From contig CALIEB010000007.1 of assembly GCA_938022205.1 (NCBI GenBank), forward strand, positions 1-64,000: DNA of 64,000 bases. The letters are read 5' to 3'. The notes below the pieces were generated by a model. That model saw only the letters and a program-made list of their open reading frames with translations, had not been told where the DNA came from and made no database searches. This DNA is from an uncultured Anaerolineae bacterium (GTDB lineage: Bacteria; Chloroflexota; Anaerolineae; Aggregatilineales; Phototrophicaceae). This document shows, piece after piece, positions 17,868 to 27,020 of this stretch; the stretch's first letter is position 1; every line of letters starts with the position of its first letter. A program made the translations under genes and the position numbers.

Positions 17868-20273
17868 ATGACAATACGTAACGCGCTTCGACAACACCTG
17901 CAATGGTATGGACTATTTTTGTTGGTGGCGGTTGTCATAACGTTTCCCGCCGTTTTGACGCTTGGCACGCACGTGATAGGCAGCGACACGGGCGACAACT
18001 TCGAGATGCTGCGCAACATTTGGTGGTTCACCTACGCGCTGCAGAACGGACAACCGCTCTACTATCAGCCGCTGCTGGGTTATCCACAGGGCTTTTCTAG
18101 CATCTTGTTAGCCGCCAACCAGTTTCAGTTCTTGCCCGCCTATTTGTTCGCGTTTGTCATGCCGCTAGCGATGGCATACAACCTGACCATGCTGCTGATG
18201 ATGGCAGCAAACGGCTGGGCGGCGTTTTGGCTAGCGCGCTACCTGCTTGGCAAGGAGCAGCTCGTGCCGTCGCTGCTAGCAGGCGTGGTCTTCATGAGCG
18301 CGCCAACCATGCAAGGGCATCTCTTCGAAGGTCACGCCGGCTTGATGGTGCAGTGGGGGCTGCCGCTGTTCGTGTGGTCGCTGCTGCGTTTGTGTGCGCT
18401 GAACCATGCGACGTGGCGCGACTACGCGCTGGCGATTGTCTTTTTCAACCTCACGCCTAGCGGGCATATGCTGCAGGTGATTTTTGCGCTCATGCCCACG
18501 CTGGCGGTGTTCTTCGTCGGGCTGTGGTGGCGCAAAGACTGGCGCGGGATGCGGCGCGTGCTGCTGGTGTGCGCGCTGGGAGGCGGCTTTATGCTGGCAT
18601 TCCTGACCCCGATGATTCTCGACACGCTTGCCACGCGCTCCTACACCGAAACCGGCGGCACCGTGCGCTATAGCGCGGACTTGCTGAGCATCGTCACGCC
18701 CTCGTTCTTTCACCCGCTCTATAGCGGCTTGGGGTTTAACCGCGACGTGCTGGGCATCAATCTCGGCGAGTCACCGGCTTATGTCGGCGCGCTGGTGCTG
18801 CCGTTGCTACTGCTTGGACTGTGGCGCGCGCGCGCGGCGCGCTGGTGGCTGCTGCTGGGCGCGGTGGCGTGGGTGCTGTCGCTGGGGTCGCTGCTCAAGG
18901 TGCTGGGGCAGCCGTTGTTGCTAGACTTAGGCGACTACCAAACCTATCTGCCGCTGCCTTGGGCGGCAGTGCAAGACCTAGTCGGCTTTAACCTTGCGCG
19001 CACGCCCGCCCGCTTCGATTTTGTCTTAGCGTTGGCGGTGGCGATGCTGGCCGGCTACGGCATGCGCGAGGTGTGGGCTTGGAGCAAGCGACGCGCTTTG
19101 TCGCCGCGTTGGCGCGTGGGCGGCGCGCTGCTGCTTGTGGCGGGCATCCTCTTTGACTATCAGTTCTTTTTTCCCATGCCCACGCGCCCTGTCGACATCC
19201 CCCAAGCGGTGTACGCCTTGCGCGATGAGAACATCCGCGCCGTGTTCTATATGCCTTACGAACATTTGCTGGCGGCGAAAGACACGCTGCTGTTGCAAAC
19301 AGCGCACCAAAAGCCACTGATTGCCGGGCAAATCACCCGCGAAACGCCCGTGAACCCTGCCAAGCTCAGCGTCTTGCAAAACGCTTTTAACCCCGCGCTG
19401 CTCAAGGCGGAGGGCGCGGACATCATCATTTTGCACAAAGACCGCGCTGCCGAAATGCAGCAGCTTGAGCATTTTCAAACGCGCCTGCAGTTCTTCGGCG
19501 CACCGCGTTACGAGGACGAGCGCATCGCCGTTTACAACGTTCCCGACAGCACGCGCAGCACCGCGCTCTACCTTGTGCCGTCGCAGGGTGGCACGTTCGA
19601 GCGCGCGTATCACACGGACTTGTATACGGCGCAAGGCGGTTGGTTTGACGTGCGCGCCACGCTTGAGGCGCAGGGGCGCAGCGTGCAGCTCTTGCTCGAC
19701 GGCGTGCCTTTGCATCGCTGGCAGTTAGACGGCGCGCAGGACGTGCGCGTGAGCGTGCCGATTGAGCGCGCGGGTTACTATCGGCTGACGCTGCGGCTCG
19801 ACCCGCCTTGTCCGCAAAGCTATCATCAAGCGGTGTTGGCGTGCAAGGCGTTAACCGTGCAGGACGTGCGGGTGACCGCTAGCAACCAGCCCGTTCTCAC
19901 GCCATTTATTAGCTTTGCTGGTGTGCGCTTGCTCAATACGGGCGTGCAGGTGCGCCAAGATGCCGCGTTGGTGCGCTTGATGTGGCGCGCCGAGTCTGAA
20001 ATCAGCGCAAATGACGTGCGCTTCGTGCATATCTTGGACAGCAGCGGGCGCAACGTGGCACAGGTCGACACGCCGATAGGGACGGTGGCGGCAGGCGCGC
20101 TGTGGGCAGAGTTCGTGCGCGTGCCGTTAGACGGGCTGCCCGAAGGCACGTATAGCGTGCGCGTCGGTTGGTATCGCTACCCTGACTTAGAGCGGCGCGC
20201 CGTCAATGACATGGCCCTTGTCGGGGCACGTGACCGCGCGCCGCAGATTGCCACGTTTAACGTGGCGCGCTGA
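17868..20273 (+). CDS. Polytopic membrane protein, GT-C or YfhO-like
   Basis: 801 residues from ATG 17868. About eleven hydrophobic segments fill residues 1-440 and a soluble, probably extracytoplasmic beta-rich domain fills the rest. After the first membrane helix there is an acidic loop, VIGSDTGDNFEM, where GT-C glycosyltransferases and YfhO-like proteins carry their acidic residue. These families move sugars from lipid-linked donors onto acceptors outside the membrane. Substrate unknown. The 3' end overlaps the convergent membrane-protein gene by 17 bases (20257-20273). Confidence 0.75.
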   Translation: MTIRNALRQHLQWYGLFLLVAVVITFPAVLTLGTHVIGSDTGDNFEMLRNIWWFTYALQNGQPLYYQPLLGYPQGFSSILLAANQFQFLPAYLFAFVMPLAMAYNLTMLLMMAANGWAAFWLARYLLGKEQLVPSLLAGVVFMSAPTMQGHLFEGHAGLMVQWGLPLFVWSLLRLCALNHATWRDYALAIVFFNLTPSGHMLQVIFALMPTLAVFFVGLWWRKDWRGMRRVLLVCALGGGFMLAFLTPMILDTLATRSYTETGGTVRYSADLLSIVTPSFFHPLYSGLGFNRDVLGINLGESPAYVGALVLPLLLLGLWRARAARWWLLLGAVAWVLSLGSLLKVLGQPLLLDLGDYQTYLPLPWAAVQDLVGFNLARTPARFDFVLALAVAMLAGYGMREVWAWSKRRALSPRWRVGGALLLVAGILFDYQFFFPMPTRPVDIPQAVYALRDENIRAVFYMPYEHLLAAKDTLLLQTAHQKPLIAGQITRETPVNPAKLSVLQNAFNPALLKAEGADIIILHKDRAAEMQQLEHFQTRLQFFGAPRYEDERIAVYNVPDSTRSTALYLVPSQGGTFERAYHTDLYTAQGGWFDVRATLEAQGRSVQLLLDGVPLHRWQLDGAQDVRVSVPIERAGYYRLTLRLDPPCPQSYHQAVLACKALTVQDVRVTASNQPVLTPFISFAGVRLLNTGVQVRQDAALVRLMWRAESEISANDVRFVHILDSSGRNVAQVDTPIGTVAAGALWAEFVRVPLDGLPEGTYSVRVGWYRYPDLERRAVNDMALVGARDRAPQIATFNVAR

Positions 20274-21312
20274 CGCGCGCGAGCAACCAGCCGCCGCCGC
20301 TTATCACCGCCAGCAGCAGCAGCGCATAGACATCTACGCCGAACAGCGGCGAGCGTGCGCTGCCCCACAGCAGAGCGAGCGTGTAGGGCGCGGTGGCGGC
20401 AGTCATCACGCCCAACGCTGCGAGCAAGTGTGGCAGCGTGTGGCGGGCGTGCGAGAACGCCCAAGCCAGCGCAAAGGCGTACAAGCAAACGGCTATGTAG
20501 AGGGCTTGCCAGTCACTGAACAGCACCGCGCCCAGCATCAAGCCTGCTGCGACAGCATCCCACCAATCGGCGTGGCGCACGACGCGCAGCAGGTAGGTCG
20601 CCAGTGCCAGCATCAGCATCAGCGCGAAGAGCGTGGTGTACTGTCCGCTGAGCCAAAGCAAGAACGTAGGCAGCGCAGCAACCGCCAAGCCGCGCCCTAA
20701 CCGCTTGTCGCGGAACTCGCCGCCCAAGTCATACGCCAGCCAGACCAGCACGAACACCAGCACCGCCGCTACGCCGTACTGGGTGCTGAGTGGGTCTTGA
20801 TTGAGCTGTTGCGACAGATAGGCGGTTAGGGCGATAAAGGCGGGCGGGTAAGGCGTGCTGTTGTCGGCGGCGGCATCGAGCCGCCCTTCCGCCAGCACGA
20901 CGCGGGTTTGTTCCGCCAGCACTTGGGCGCGCGCGCTGTCAGGGGCGGGCAGCAGCAGCACCCCCAGCGTTATCAGCGCGCCTACCGCCGCGAACGCCAG
21001 CAAATCGCGCGGACCGGGCCAACCTTGCAGCTCGTCCGCCAGCGTTTCGCCGCGCGCTTCGGCGCGTGCTTGCGCTTGTGAGAGCGTACCGCCTAACACG
21101 ACCAGCGAGACCAGCGCAAACAGCAGATAATCCACCACCAGCGTGTCCCAGCCAAAGGCGAATGCCCAGAACACTGCTCCGCCTGCCACCAGCGTGAGCG
21201 CGAGCGTTGTCGCCAGCCCAATGCGTGGCTCGCGGGTGCGCCACGCCGGCGCGAGCATGGTGCCTGCGCCAATCATAACCGCCCAGACGATGAAGACCAC
21301 AAAAATCGGCAT
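20257..21312 (-). CDS. Polytopic membrane protein of unknown function
   Basis: 351 residues. ATG 21312 is taken; a GTG one codon earlier is equally close to the AAGGAAAG site. About nine hydrophobic segments, with one longer hydrophilic stretch (about 120-160) containing NSTPYPPAF between membrane spans. I cannot assign a family. The neighbour that converges on it is a GT-C-like protein, so an envelope or polysaccharide role is possible but unproven. Confidence 0.75.
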   Translation of the reverse strand: MPIFVVFIVWAVMIGAGTMLAPAWRTREPRIGLATTLALTLVAGGAVFWAFAFGWDTLVVDYLLFALVSLVVLGGTLSQAQARAEARGETLADELQGWPGPRDLLAFAAVGALITLGVLLLPAPDSARAQVLAEQTRVVLAEGRLDAAADNSTPYPPAFIALTAYLSQQLNQDPLSTQYGVAAVLVFVLVWLAYDLGGEFRDKRLGRGLAVAALPTFLLWLSGQYTTLFALMLMLALATYLLRVVRHADWWDAVAAGLMLGAVLFSDWQALYIAVCLYAFALAWAFSHARHTLPHLLAALGVMTAATAPYTLALLWGSARSPLFGVDVYALLLLAVISGGGWLLARVSAPR

Positions 21313-21400
21313 CACGTGTTGCTTTCCTTACGCGCCTTGCGGGCGCAGAAGCGGCACAGCGCAGCTTTGCCGCCGCGCCGTGCCATACGTTGTCCAGTGC

Positions 21401-22453
21401 TTAGGCCTGTAAGAAGGCGTGGAACGCGGCGTTGAAGGTTTCTGGCTTTTCAAGATAGGGCGTGTGTCCCGCGTCGTCAATGACGACTTCCTGATAGCTG
21501 CCGCCGTGTGCTTGGTATTTTTCCAGCACGGCGCGGGTTTGCGCAATCATCGGCTGGGGCGGGTAAACCTCTTCGCCCGGATAGCCGGGCACGAAGCCGA
21601 GCTTGCCTAACGTCCCCATCTCAAAGAAACTGTTGTCCGCCACAATTTGGTCGTTTGCGCCGCGCACCCACAGCACGCGCGGCTTGTAATCGAGGCTGTA
21701 AAGGTATTCGGGGCTTTTGGCGTACTTAGGCGAAAGCGCGTTCACCATGCCCCAATTGCCCGGCGCGACGGCGGGCCAGTTCGGCGACGGCACCATATCG
21801 CCCGGATAGTCCTGCTCGCCGACGTGCGTCGCCAGCATCGACGACAGCAGCTCTTCCTCGCGGGCGGGCTTGAAAGGCGGCTTGTAGTAGAAGCTGAGCA
21901 TGGTGTGGCGTGGCGTGCCGGGCGCGTCGCCGCGCTCGCCGTTCTTGAGCATTTGCGCGAACGCCGCGTTGACTGTGCCGCCGCCGCTGCCGGCGAAGTC
22001 ATCCCAAATGGGCGTGCCGTCGGCTTTGCTGCCGCCGAAACCATAGGGCGAGCCCGGGCAGACCAGCGTCACCGACAAGCACTTTTCGGCGTAGTCCATC
22101 ATCAGCCGCCACAGCACCGAGCCGCCCGCTGAATGCCCGACAAAGTGCGCTTGGGCGATGCCGAGCGTGTCGAGCAAAGCAACCGCGTCCGACGCAAGGT
22201 CGGCTAAACCTTGCGTCGCGTCAATCTTGGCGGCGGGGTCCGCGTCACCGTAGCCGCGTTGGTCGGGCGCGATGCCGCGAAAGCCCGCAGGCAGCGCGAG
22301 CATCGTTTCTTCCCAGAACGTGGCGGAGCTGACGTTGCCATGCAGGAAAACGACAGGGATGCCGTCATCCGCGCCGCTGAACAGCACGCGCGTGGTCAGG
22401 CGTTCGGTGGTGATGGTCTTGGCTGTGATACCGTCAAGCGTAGGAATAGACAT
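21401..22453 (-). CDS. Alpha/beta hydrolase
   Basis: 350 residues. The frame extends upstream to 22723, but that part is a shadow of the next gene; ATG 22453 has AAGGAGC upstream and gives a normal N-terminus. The nucleophile elbow is GHSAGGS (about residue 120), the oxyanion region is FLHGN, and the catalytic His is in DDAGHTPY near the C-terminus. A lid or cap of about 100 residues lies between. The size and VLWVRGANDQIV segment resemble epoxide-hydrolase and haloalkane-dehalogenase-like esterases. It starts 58 bases after the CBS-domain membrane gene on the same strand. Confidence 0.92.
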   Translation of the reverse strand: MSIPTLDGITAKTITTERLTTRVLFSGADDGIPVVFLHGNVSSATFWEETMLALPAGFRGIAPDQRGYGDADPAAKIDATQGLADLASDAVALLDTLGIAQAHFVGHSAGGSVLWRLMMDYAEKCLSVTLVCPGSPYGFGGSKADGTPIWDDFAGSGGGTVNAAFAQMLKNGERGDAPGTPRHTMLSFYYKPPFKPAREEELLSSMLATHVGEQDYPGDMVPSPNWPAVAPGNWGMVNALSPKYAKSPEYLYSLDYKPRVLWVRGANDQIVADNSFFEMGTLGKLGFVPGYPGEEVYPPQPMIAQTRAVLEKYQAHGGSYQEVVIDDAGHTPYLEKPETFNAAFHAFLQA

Positions 22454-22511
22454 AAGCAGTTGCTCCTTGAAAAAATGATGGGCAAAAAACGAGGCAAGAA
22501 CGCCTCGACAA

Positions 22512-23699
22512 CTAGCTGGGCGTGTTCGCGTCGGCGTTGGCGGTGTCGCTGTGCTGTTCTTCGCTGAAGAGTTTGAGCACCTCGCGTTTGCGCGTGTAAC
22601 GCTGCTCTGCCAACGTGCGCAGGTCTTCGGCGATGTCAGACTCGTCGGTAATCTCAACGCCGAGCAAAGACTCAATGACATCCTCCATCGTGAGCAAGCC
22701 CGATGTACCGCCGAACTCGTCAAAAATCAGGAAAATGTGCTGCTTGGTCTTGATGAACTGCTCTAGGGTGCGGCTGACGCTCAAGGTTTCCGGAATGGTT
22801 AGCAACGGGCGAGCAAATGCCGTAATCGGCAGGTGGTCTTGATCTCTTGCCGCCGCCGCCAAAAGGTCGAAGCGCAGCACAAATTGGCTGATGCTGTCGT
22901 AGTTGTCTTTGTAGAGCGGGATGCGCGAGTAAGGGATAAGCGGGTGCTTTTGCATGGCTTCGCCGACCGTCAGGCGTTCGGGCAAGGCGAACATGACCGT
23001 GCGCGGGGTCATGATGTCGCGGATAGGCACGCTGTCCAACCGCAGCACGTTCTTAAAGATAAGCTGCTCGGTGGGTTCGAGCGCGCCTTCCTCCCCGCTG
23101 AGCTGTGCCATGAGTTCGAGTTCGCTGCGCATGGTCTCGGGGTCTTTTTCCTGCGTGGCGGGCGTGAGCAGCCGTCCTAGCCCTTCGAATGCAGTGACCG
23201 CTGGCGTGAAGACAATCGTTAGCCAGTGCGTGACGTAGGCGACAAAGGGCATGAGCGGCTTCCAATAGGCGACCCCCAGCGTTTTGGGCACGATTTCCGA
23301 CAGCACCAAAATAAGTAGCGTCAGCACCGCCGAGATAAGCCCCGTCCACTCGCCGCCGAAGACGCTGGCGGCTTCCGCGCCCGCGCTGGCTGCGCCGACG
23401 GTGTGCGCGATGGTGTTGAGCGTCAAAATCGCCGAGATAGGGCGTTCGACGTTCTCTTTGTGGCGGCGCATGAGCAGCCCCGACCGCTTGCCCGCTTGTG
23501 CCATAAGTTCGATGTACGAAGGCGACGCGGAGAGCAATCCCGCCTCCAGCAGCGAACAGAGAAAAGAAATGCCTAACGCCATGCCCACGTAGAACAATAG
23601 CATCGACACGCTGCCGCTGCCGACGACACCCGCATCTGCGCCTGCGGCAAGGTCTGAAAGCTCAGACAGAGAGGCGGTAAAAGCAGGGTAGGGTATCAT
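22512..23699 (-). CDS. CNNM/CorC-type membrane protein with CBS domains
   Basis: 395 residues from ATG 23699. Residues about 30-200 form the DUF21 (CNNM) transmembrane domain with three to four spans, including LLEAGLLSASPSY and the conserved VLSEIVPKTLG. A CBS pair follows (about 225-350), with IRDIMTPRTVMFALPE and the typical FDEFGGTSGLLTMEDVIE. The C-terminal transporter-associated domain is replaced by a short charged tail. Members of this family take part in magnesium or cobalt efflux. The hydrolase gene follows on the same strand. Confidence 0.92.
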   Translation of the reverse strand: MIPYPAFTASLSELSDLAAGADAGVVGSGSVSMLLFYVGMALGISFLCSLLEAGLLSASPSYIELMAQAGKRSGLLMRRHKENVERPISAILTLNTIAHTVGAASAGAEAASVFGGEWTGLISAVLTLLILVLSEIVPKTLGVAYWKPLMPFVAYVTHWLTIVFTPAVTAFEGLGRLLTPATQEKDPETMRSELELMAQLSGEEGALEPTEQLIFKNVLRLDSVPIRDIMTPRTVMFALPERLTVGEAMQKHPLIPYSRIPLYKDNYDSISQFVLRFDLLAAAARDQDHLPITAFARPLLTIPETLSVSRTLEQFIKTKQHIFLIFDEFGGTSGLLTMEDVIESLLGVEITDESDIAEDLRTLAEQRYTRKREVLKLFSEEQHSDTANADANTPS

Positions 23700-23811
23700 G
23701 CGGGTATCTGTCCTAAGGCTGCGTCAAGTCAATCGTTACATGTACAGAGTATAACACGTAAAGCACGCTTGCGGCTATTTCTTAACACGCTTTACCCCCA
23801 CACTGGCGCAG

Positions 23812-25362
23812 TTAGGGCGTGGGCGGTGGCGTGATGGTGGCGAAGCCGACAGGTGCGCGGGTGGCCGATGGCAGCGCGGCGAGCGTAGGCAGCGCAAATC
23901 CCGACGGCGTAGGCACGGTAAAACCGCTGGGTGTGGCGGTCGGCACATCCCCGCTGAACACAACGCGCCACACATGCCCGTACAGCCAATCCGCCACTAC
24001 CAACGACCCATCCGGCGCAACGACCACATCGATAGGCTTGATGAGACCGGTCACGAAAGGCTGGGGTTGATAAGGCGCGTCAGGGCTAGCGTTCGTCAGC
24101 GCAGGGTCTTTGGGGTCAATCCACACGACTTCGCCGGTGTTCCACAGCGCGACAAACAGCGTGTCGTGCAGGTTGCGCGGGAAGCTCGCGCCTGTGTAAG
24201 CGGTCAAGCCGCGCGGCAGCGTGTAAGCCGCAAAGCTCACGAGGTCCGGCAGCGTTGTGCCGCTGGCGCGCCCGGGCGGGCATTCCTCACAGCCGCGCGC
24301 CCGATAGTAAGGAAAGCCGTAGCTGCCGCCCTCCTGCAACGCCAGCACGCGGTCGCCGTAGCCGCTGAGCGTGCCGCTGTCGGTGGCGTAAGCTCTGCCT
24401 GCGCTGTCAAACGTCACGTCAAACGGGTTGCGAATGCGCGAGGCGTAGACGCTGCTCGCGCCTGTCAGCGGGTCAACGCGCAGCACGCTAGCCTCATTTT
24501 CCAACAACTCGACGAAGGCGCGCACTAGCGGCGTGGCAGATTCGGTGTGGTCGGTGAGCGCGCCTACGCCCATGTACAAGTAGCCGTCGCTGCCGAAGGT
24601 TAGCCCGTTGGCTTGGTTGTCGATTTCCATCAGGCAGCAGGGCAAATCGTCGCGCACGACATCCAACACGCCGTCGGGCGTAAAGCGCAGCAATGCCGCG
24701 CCTTGCAACGGACTGTTGCGCGCCGTGATGTAGAGCGTGTCGCTGGCGGGCGCAAACGCCAACCCCAGCGGCGAATAGAGCGCGGGACTATAGGGGCTGG
24801 ACGTGCCGTCGTCGTTCAGGACATGGACGCTGCCCGTTAGCGTGCCGTCCTCATGCACGGTGGCGTAAAGCCGCCCGTCGCGCCCGTAGGCGAGCTGCAT
24901 GACCTGCCCGTTGAAGCGTCCGACGTGTTCAAGGCGAAAGCCCAACGGCACGCGGATTTTCGCCAAGAAGCCGTCGATGTCGTCCTCACACGGGAACGTT
25001 CCGCACGACCAACCGTCCGCCGCGCTGTAAGGCGCGCTGCTGATGAGAACGGCGGGCGGCGCGCCGCTGCGGTCGGGCAGCGCGGGCGTGACGATGCCCT
25101 GCGTGGGCGTGAAGGTTGCGCTGGGCGTGTCGCTGGGCATAGACGTGACGGTCGCGGTGTCGCTAGGGGTAGAAGACGGCGTGACGGTCGCGCTAGGCGT
25201 AGCAGTGGCGGTCGGAAAGGGCGATGATGTGCGCGTCGGCGTGGCGGTATAGTCGGGCGCGGTGGCGGTGAGCGGCACTACGACGGTGACGCGCTCGACC
25301 GGTGGCGGCGCGCCGCATGCCGCCAGCAGCGTTAACGCAAAAAAGAGCAAACCGTATCTCAC
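23812..25362 (-). CDS. Lipoprotein with glucose/sorbosone dehydrogenase-like beta-propeller
   Basis: 516 residues from GTG 25362, with AAGGAG six bases upstream. The signal peptide ends in a lipobox (LLAACG), so the mature protein is membrane-anchored outside the cell. A Thr/Ser/Pro-rich linker (about 25-90) precedes a GSDH-type propeller (about 120-465) with repeated blades such as GSDGYLYMGVG and LFVALWNTGEVVW. Some family members oxidise sugars with PQQ; the PQQ ligands cannot be verified by eye. The C-terminus is again low-complexity (PTPSG). It is divergent from the acetyltransferase gene. Confidence 0.85.
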   Translation of the reverse strand: MRYGLLFFALTLLAACGAPPPVERVTVVVPLTATAPDYTATPTRTSSPFPTATATPSATVTPSSTPSDTATVTSMPSDTPSATFTPTQGIVTPALPDRSGAPPAVLISSAPYSAADGWSCGTFPCEDDIDGFLAKIRVPLGFRLEHVGRFNGQVMQLAYGRDGRLYATVHEDGTLTGSVHVLNDDGTSSPYSPALYSPLGLAFAPASDTLYITARNSPLQGAALLRFTPDGVLDVVRDDLPCCLMEIDNQANGLTFGSDGYLYMGVGALTDHTESATPLVRAFVELLENEASVLRVDPLTGASSVYASRIRNPFDVTFDSAGRAYATDSGTLSGYGDRVLALQEGGSYGFPYYRARGCEECPPGRASGTTLPDLVSFAAYTLPRGLTAYTGASFPRNLHDTLFVALWNTGEVVWIDPKDPALTNASPDAPYQPQPFVTGLIKPIDVVVAPDGSLVVADWLYGHVWRVVFSGDVPTATPSGFTVPTPSGFALPTLAALPSATRAPVGFATITPPPTP

Positions 25363-25407
25363 GGGGTCTCCTTAAATAGGCTGGGCTAGGGTTTTTTTGG
25401 CAGGGCT

Positions 25408-25413
25408 ATTGTA
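25408..25413 (-). promoter_or_regulatory. -10 box for the sugar-dehydrogenase-like gene
   Basis: Minus-strand TACAAT, 45 bases before the GTG start. No strong -35 is visible. Together with the plus-strand TACAAT at 25455 it forms a divergent promoter region. Confidence 0.45.
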
Positions 25414-25454
25414 GCGGCAAAGGCGCAAAGTGCCACCCCCGTGCCAAATCGTGC

Positions 25455-25460
25455 TACAAT
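25455..25460 (+). promoter_or_regulatory. -10 box placed for a leaderless transcript
   Basis: TACAAT ends six bases before ATG 25467, so a transcript starting at the usual distance would begin at or next to the A of that ATG. The same arrangement is seen at 38220. Confidence 0.5.
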
Positions 25461-25466
25461 GCGCGT

Positions 25467-26432
25467 ATGCTATGTGACGTTTGCTTTGAAAGATTGCAGC
25501 TCATGTTTTATCAACGTCTCTTTCGTCCCGATGACCCCGATGACTTGCTGCGCGTGCGGGCGATGATTCACGCGGGCGTGCGCGCTTATCCTCACAGCTA
25601 CTTTCACGTGGGCGTACTGCAGTGGTGGGTGTACTATGACCCGACCGATGAGGACATTGCGCACTGCAATGTCTACGTGTGGGAGGACGCGCATGGCGAT
25701 ATCGTCGGCTTGCTGTTCTATGTGCGCCACTACCTAGAGTTTGAGATGATTGTGCATCCGCGCGCGCGTGGCAGCTGCCTCGAAAGCGAGATGATTGCCT
25801 TCGCTGAAGCCCAGCTGTGTTGCGGCGTTCACCACGACGCGCTGCATTTTGAGGCGATTTGCGTGTTTTTGGACGACATTTACCGCCGCGCCCTGTTAGA
25901 TAGGCTGGGCTACATGGGCGAGCCGACGCTTACGCGGCTGTGGATTGACCTGACGCAGCCGCTGCCCACGCCTGTTTTGCCTAAAGGTTTTGCCTTCTTG
26001 CCCGCTATGCGCGACGACGCAGCGTACCTTGAGCAGCGCGTTGGCGCGCACGTCAACGCCTTCACGCGCTCGCTGATGACTCCGCACATGTATGCCCAGT
26101 TCATGCGCAGCGCGCCGCTCTATGACCCCGCGCTCGATGTCGTGGCGGTCGCGCCTGACGGCACGTTCGCGGCGTTCGCCCTCACATGGTATGACGACGC
26201 GCTGCAGTGGGGGGAATTTGAGCCGGTCGGCACGCGCCAAGCCTATCAGCGGCAGGGCATTGGGCGGGCAGTTATGCTCGAAGGGCTGCGCCGCCTCAAG
26301 GCACGCGGGGCGACGCACGCGCACGTCGCTTGTCACGCCGAACATCTTGGCACGCGGGCGTTTTATCGCGCTTGTGGCTTTCGTGAGGTGACCACCGTTT
26401 ACAGCTACAAAAAAGAGCTTGCGCGGCGGTGA
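25467..26432 (+). CDS. Tandem GNAT acetyltransferase
   Basis: 321 residues from ATG 25467; the next in-frame ATG (25503) is a possible alternative. There are two GNAT-like halves. The first (about 15-150) is divergent. The second (about 165-315) has the acetyl-CoA binding motif in QRQGIGRAVM and the following helix LEGLRRLKARGATHAHV, then ARAFYRACGF-like ending GTRAFYRACGF. It transfers an acyl group from acyl-CoA; the acceptor is unknown. The gene converges on the Nudix gene, and its last codons contain the terminator of that gene. Confidence 0.85.
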   Translation: MLCDVCFERLQLMFYQRLFRPDDPDDLLRVRAMIHAGVRAYPHSYFHVGVLQWWVYYDPTDEDIAHCNVYVWEDAHGDIVGLLFYVRHYLEFEMIVHPRARGSCLESEMIAFAEAQLCCGVHHDALHFEAICVFLDDIYRRALLDRLGYMGEPTLTRLWIDLTQPLPTPVLPKGFAFLPAMRDDAAYLEQRVGAHVNAFTRSLMTPHMYAQFMRSAPLYDPALDVVAVAPDGTFAAFALTWYDDALQWGEFEPVGTRQAYQRQGIGRAVMLEGLRRLKARGATHAHVACHAEHLGTRAFYRACGFREVTTVYSYKKELARR

Positions 26433-26444
26433 AGGCGCAAGCTC
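26409..26444 (-). terminator. Rho-independent terminator of the Nudix gene
   Basis: On the minus strand a perfect 10-bp stem (GAGCTTGCGC with GCGCAAGCTC, 26435-26444 and 26415-26424) has a 10-base loop and is followed by six T (26409-26414). It begins 6 bases after the stop of the Nudix gene. The whole T tract and one stem arm lie inside the coding end of the convergent acetyltransferase gene. Confidence 0.85.
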
Positions 26445-26449
26445 GGCGG

Positions 26450-26920
26450 TTAGGAAAGGCTGTGCAGCAGCTCTAGCAGCCCCTCCGGATAAAGCGGTGT
26501 GGTCTCGTTAAAGGCAGAAAGAGGCTTCCAAACGACCGTTAACGGCTCGCCGTCTGCTTCTACGCCGCGTATAATCGTGTGCGGCGCGTACAACGCCTCG
26601 TTCACAAGGTCTGCCTCGAACAACAAGATAATCTCGTGAAACGGCAGCTCTTCGCGGGTGAAGATGCTCTCAAATGTCTTGAGATAGTGCAAGTTCTTAA
26701 TGGGCTGCCCCAGCTCTTCCTCCACTTCGCGGCACACAGCATCGTAAGCGCGCTCTTGAAATTCAACCTTGCCGCCAATCGGGCGATAGTACACTTGCTC
26801 GTTGACGTTGTTCTTGTATTCTGACACCAACACGTACTCGCCGCGCCGAAAGACACACAATGCCAACACACGGATGCCCTCTTTGGACTTCCGCTTGAGT
26901 TTCTCTCGTTCTTTGCTCAT
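26450..26920 (-). CDS. Nudix hydrolase
   Basis: 156 residues from ATG 26920. The Nudix box is complete: GGKVEFQE, seven residues, then REVEEELG, about residues 48-71. The N-terminus is strongly basic (KEREKLKRKSKEG). Nudix enzymes hydrolyse nucleoside diphosphates linked to another group; the specific substrate cannot be read from the sequence. It is monocistronic, with its own terminator at 26409-26444. Confidence 0.93.
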   Translation of the reverse strand: MSKEREKLKRKSKEGIRVLALCVFRRGEYVLVSEYKNNVNEQVYYRPIGGKVEFQERAYDAVCREVEEELGQPIKNLHYLKTFESIFTREELPFHEIILLFEADLVNEALYAPHTIIRGVEADGEPLTVVWKPLSAFNETTPLYPEGLLELLHSLS

Positions 26921-27020
26921 GAGGCTATTTTCCTCTTTTCCCGAAAAATGCGAAATTTTGCCTATTCTAGTGGGAATTTTTGATGAAAATTAGCCTTTTG
27001 TGTTAAGTTTATGTAAAGTT

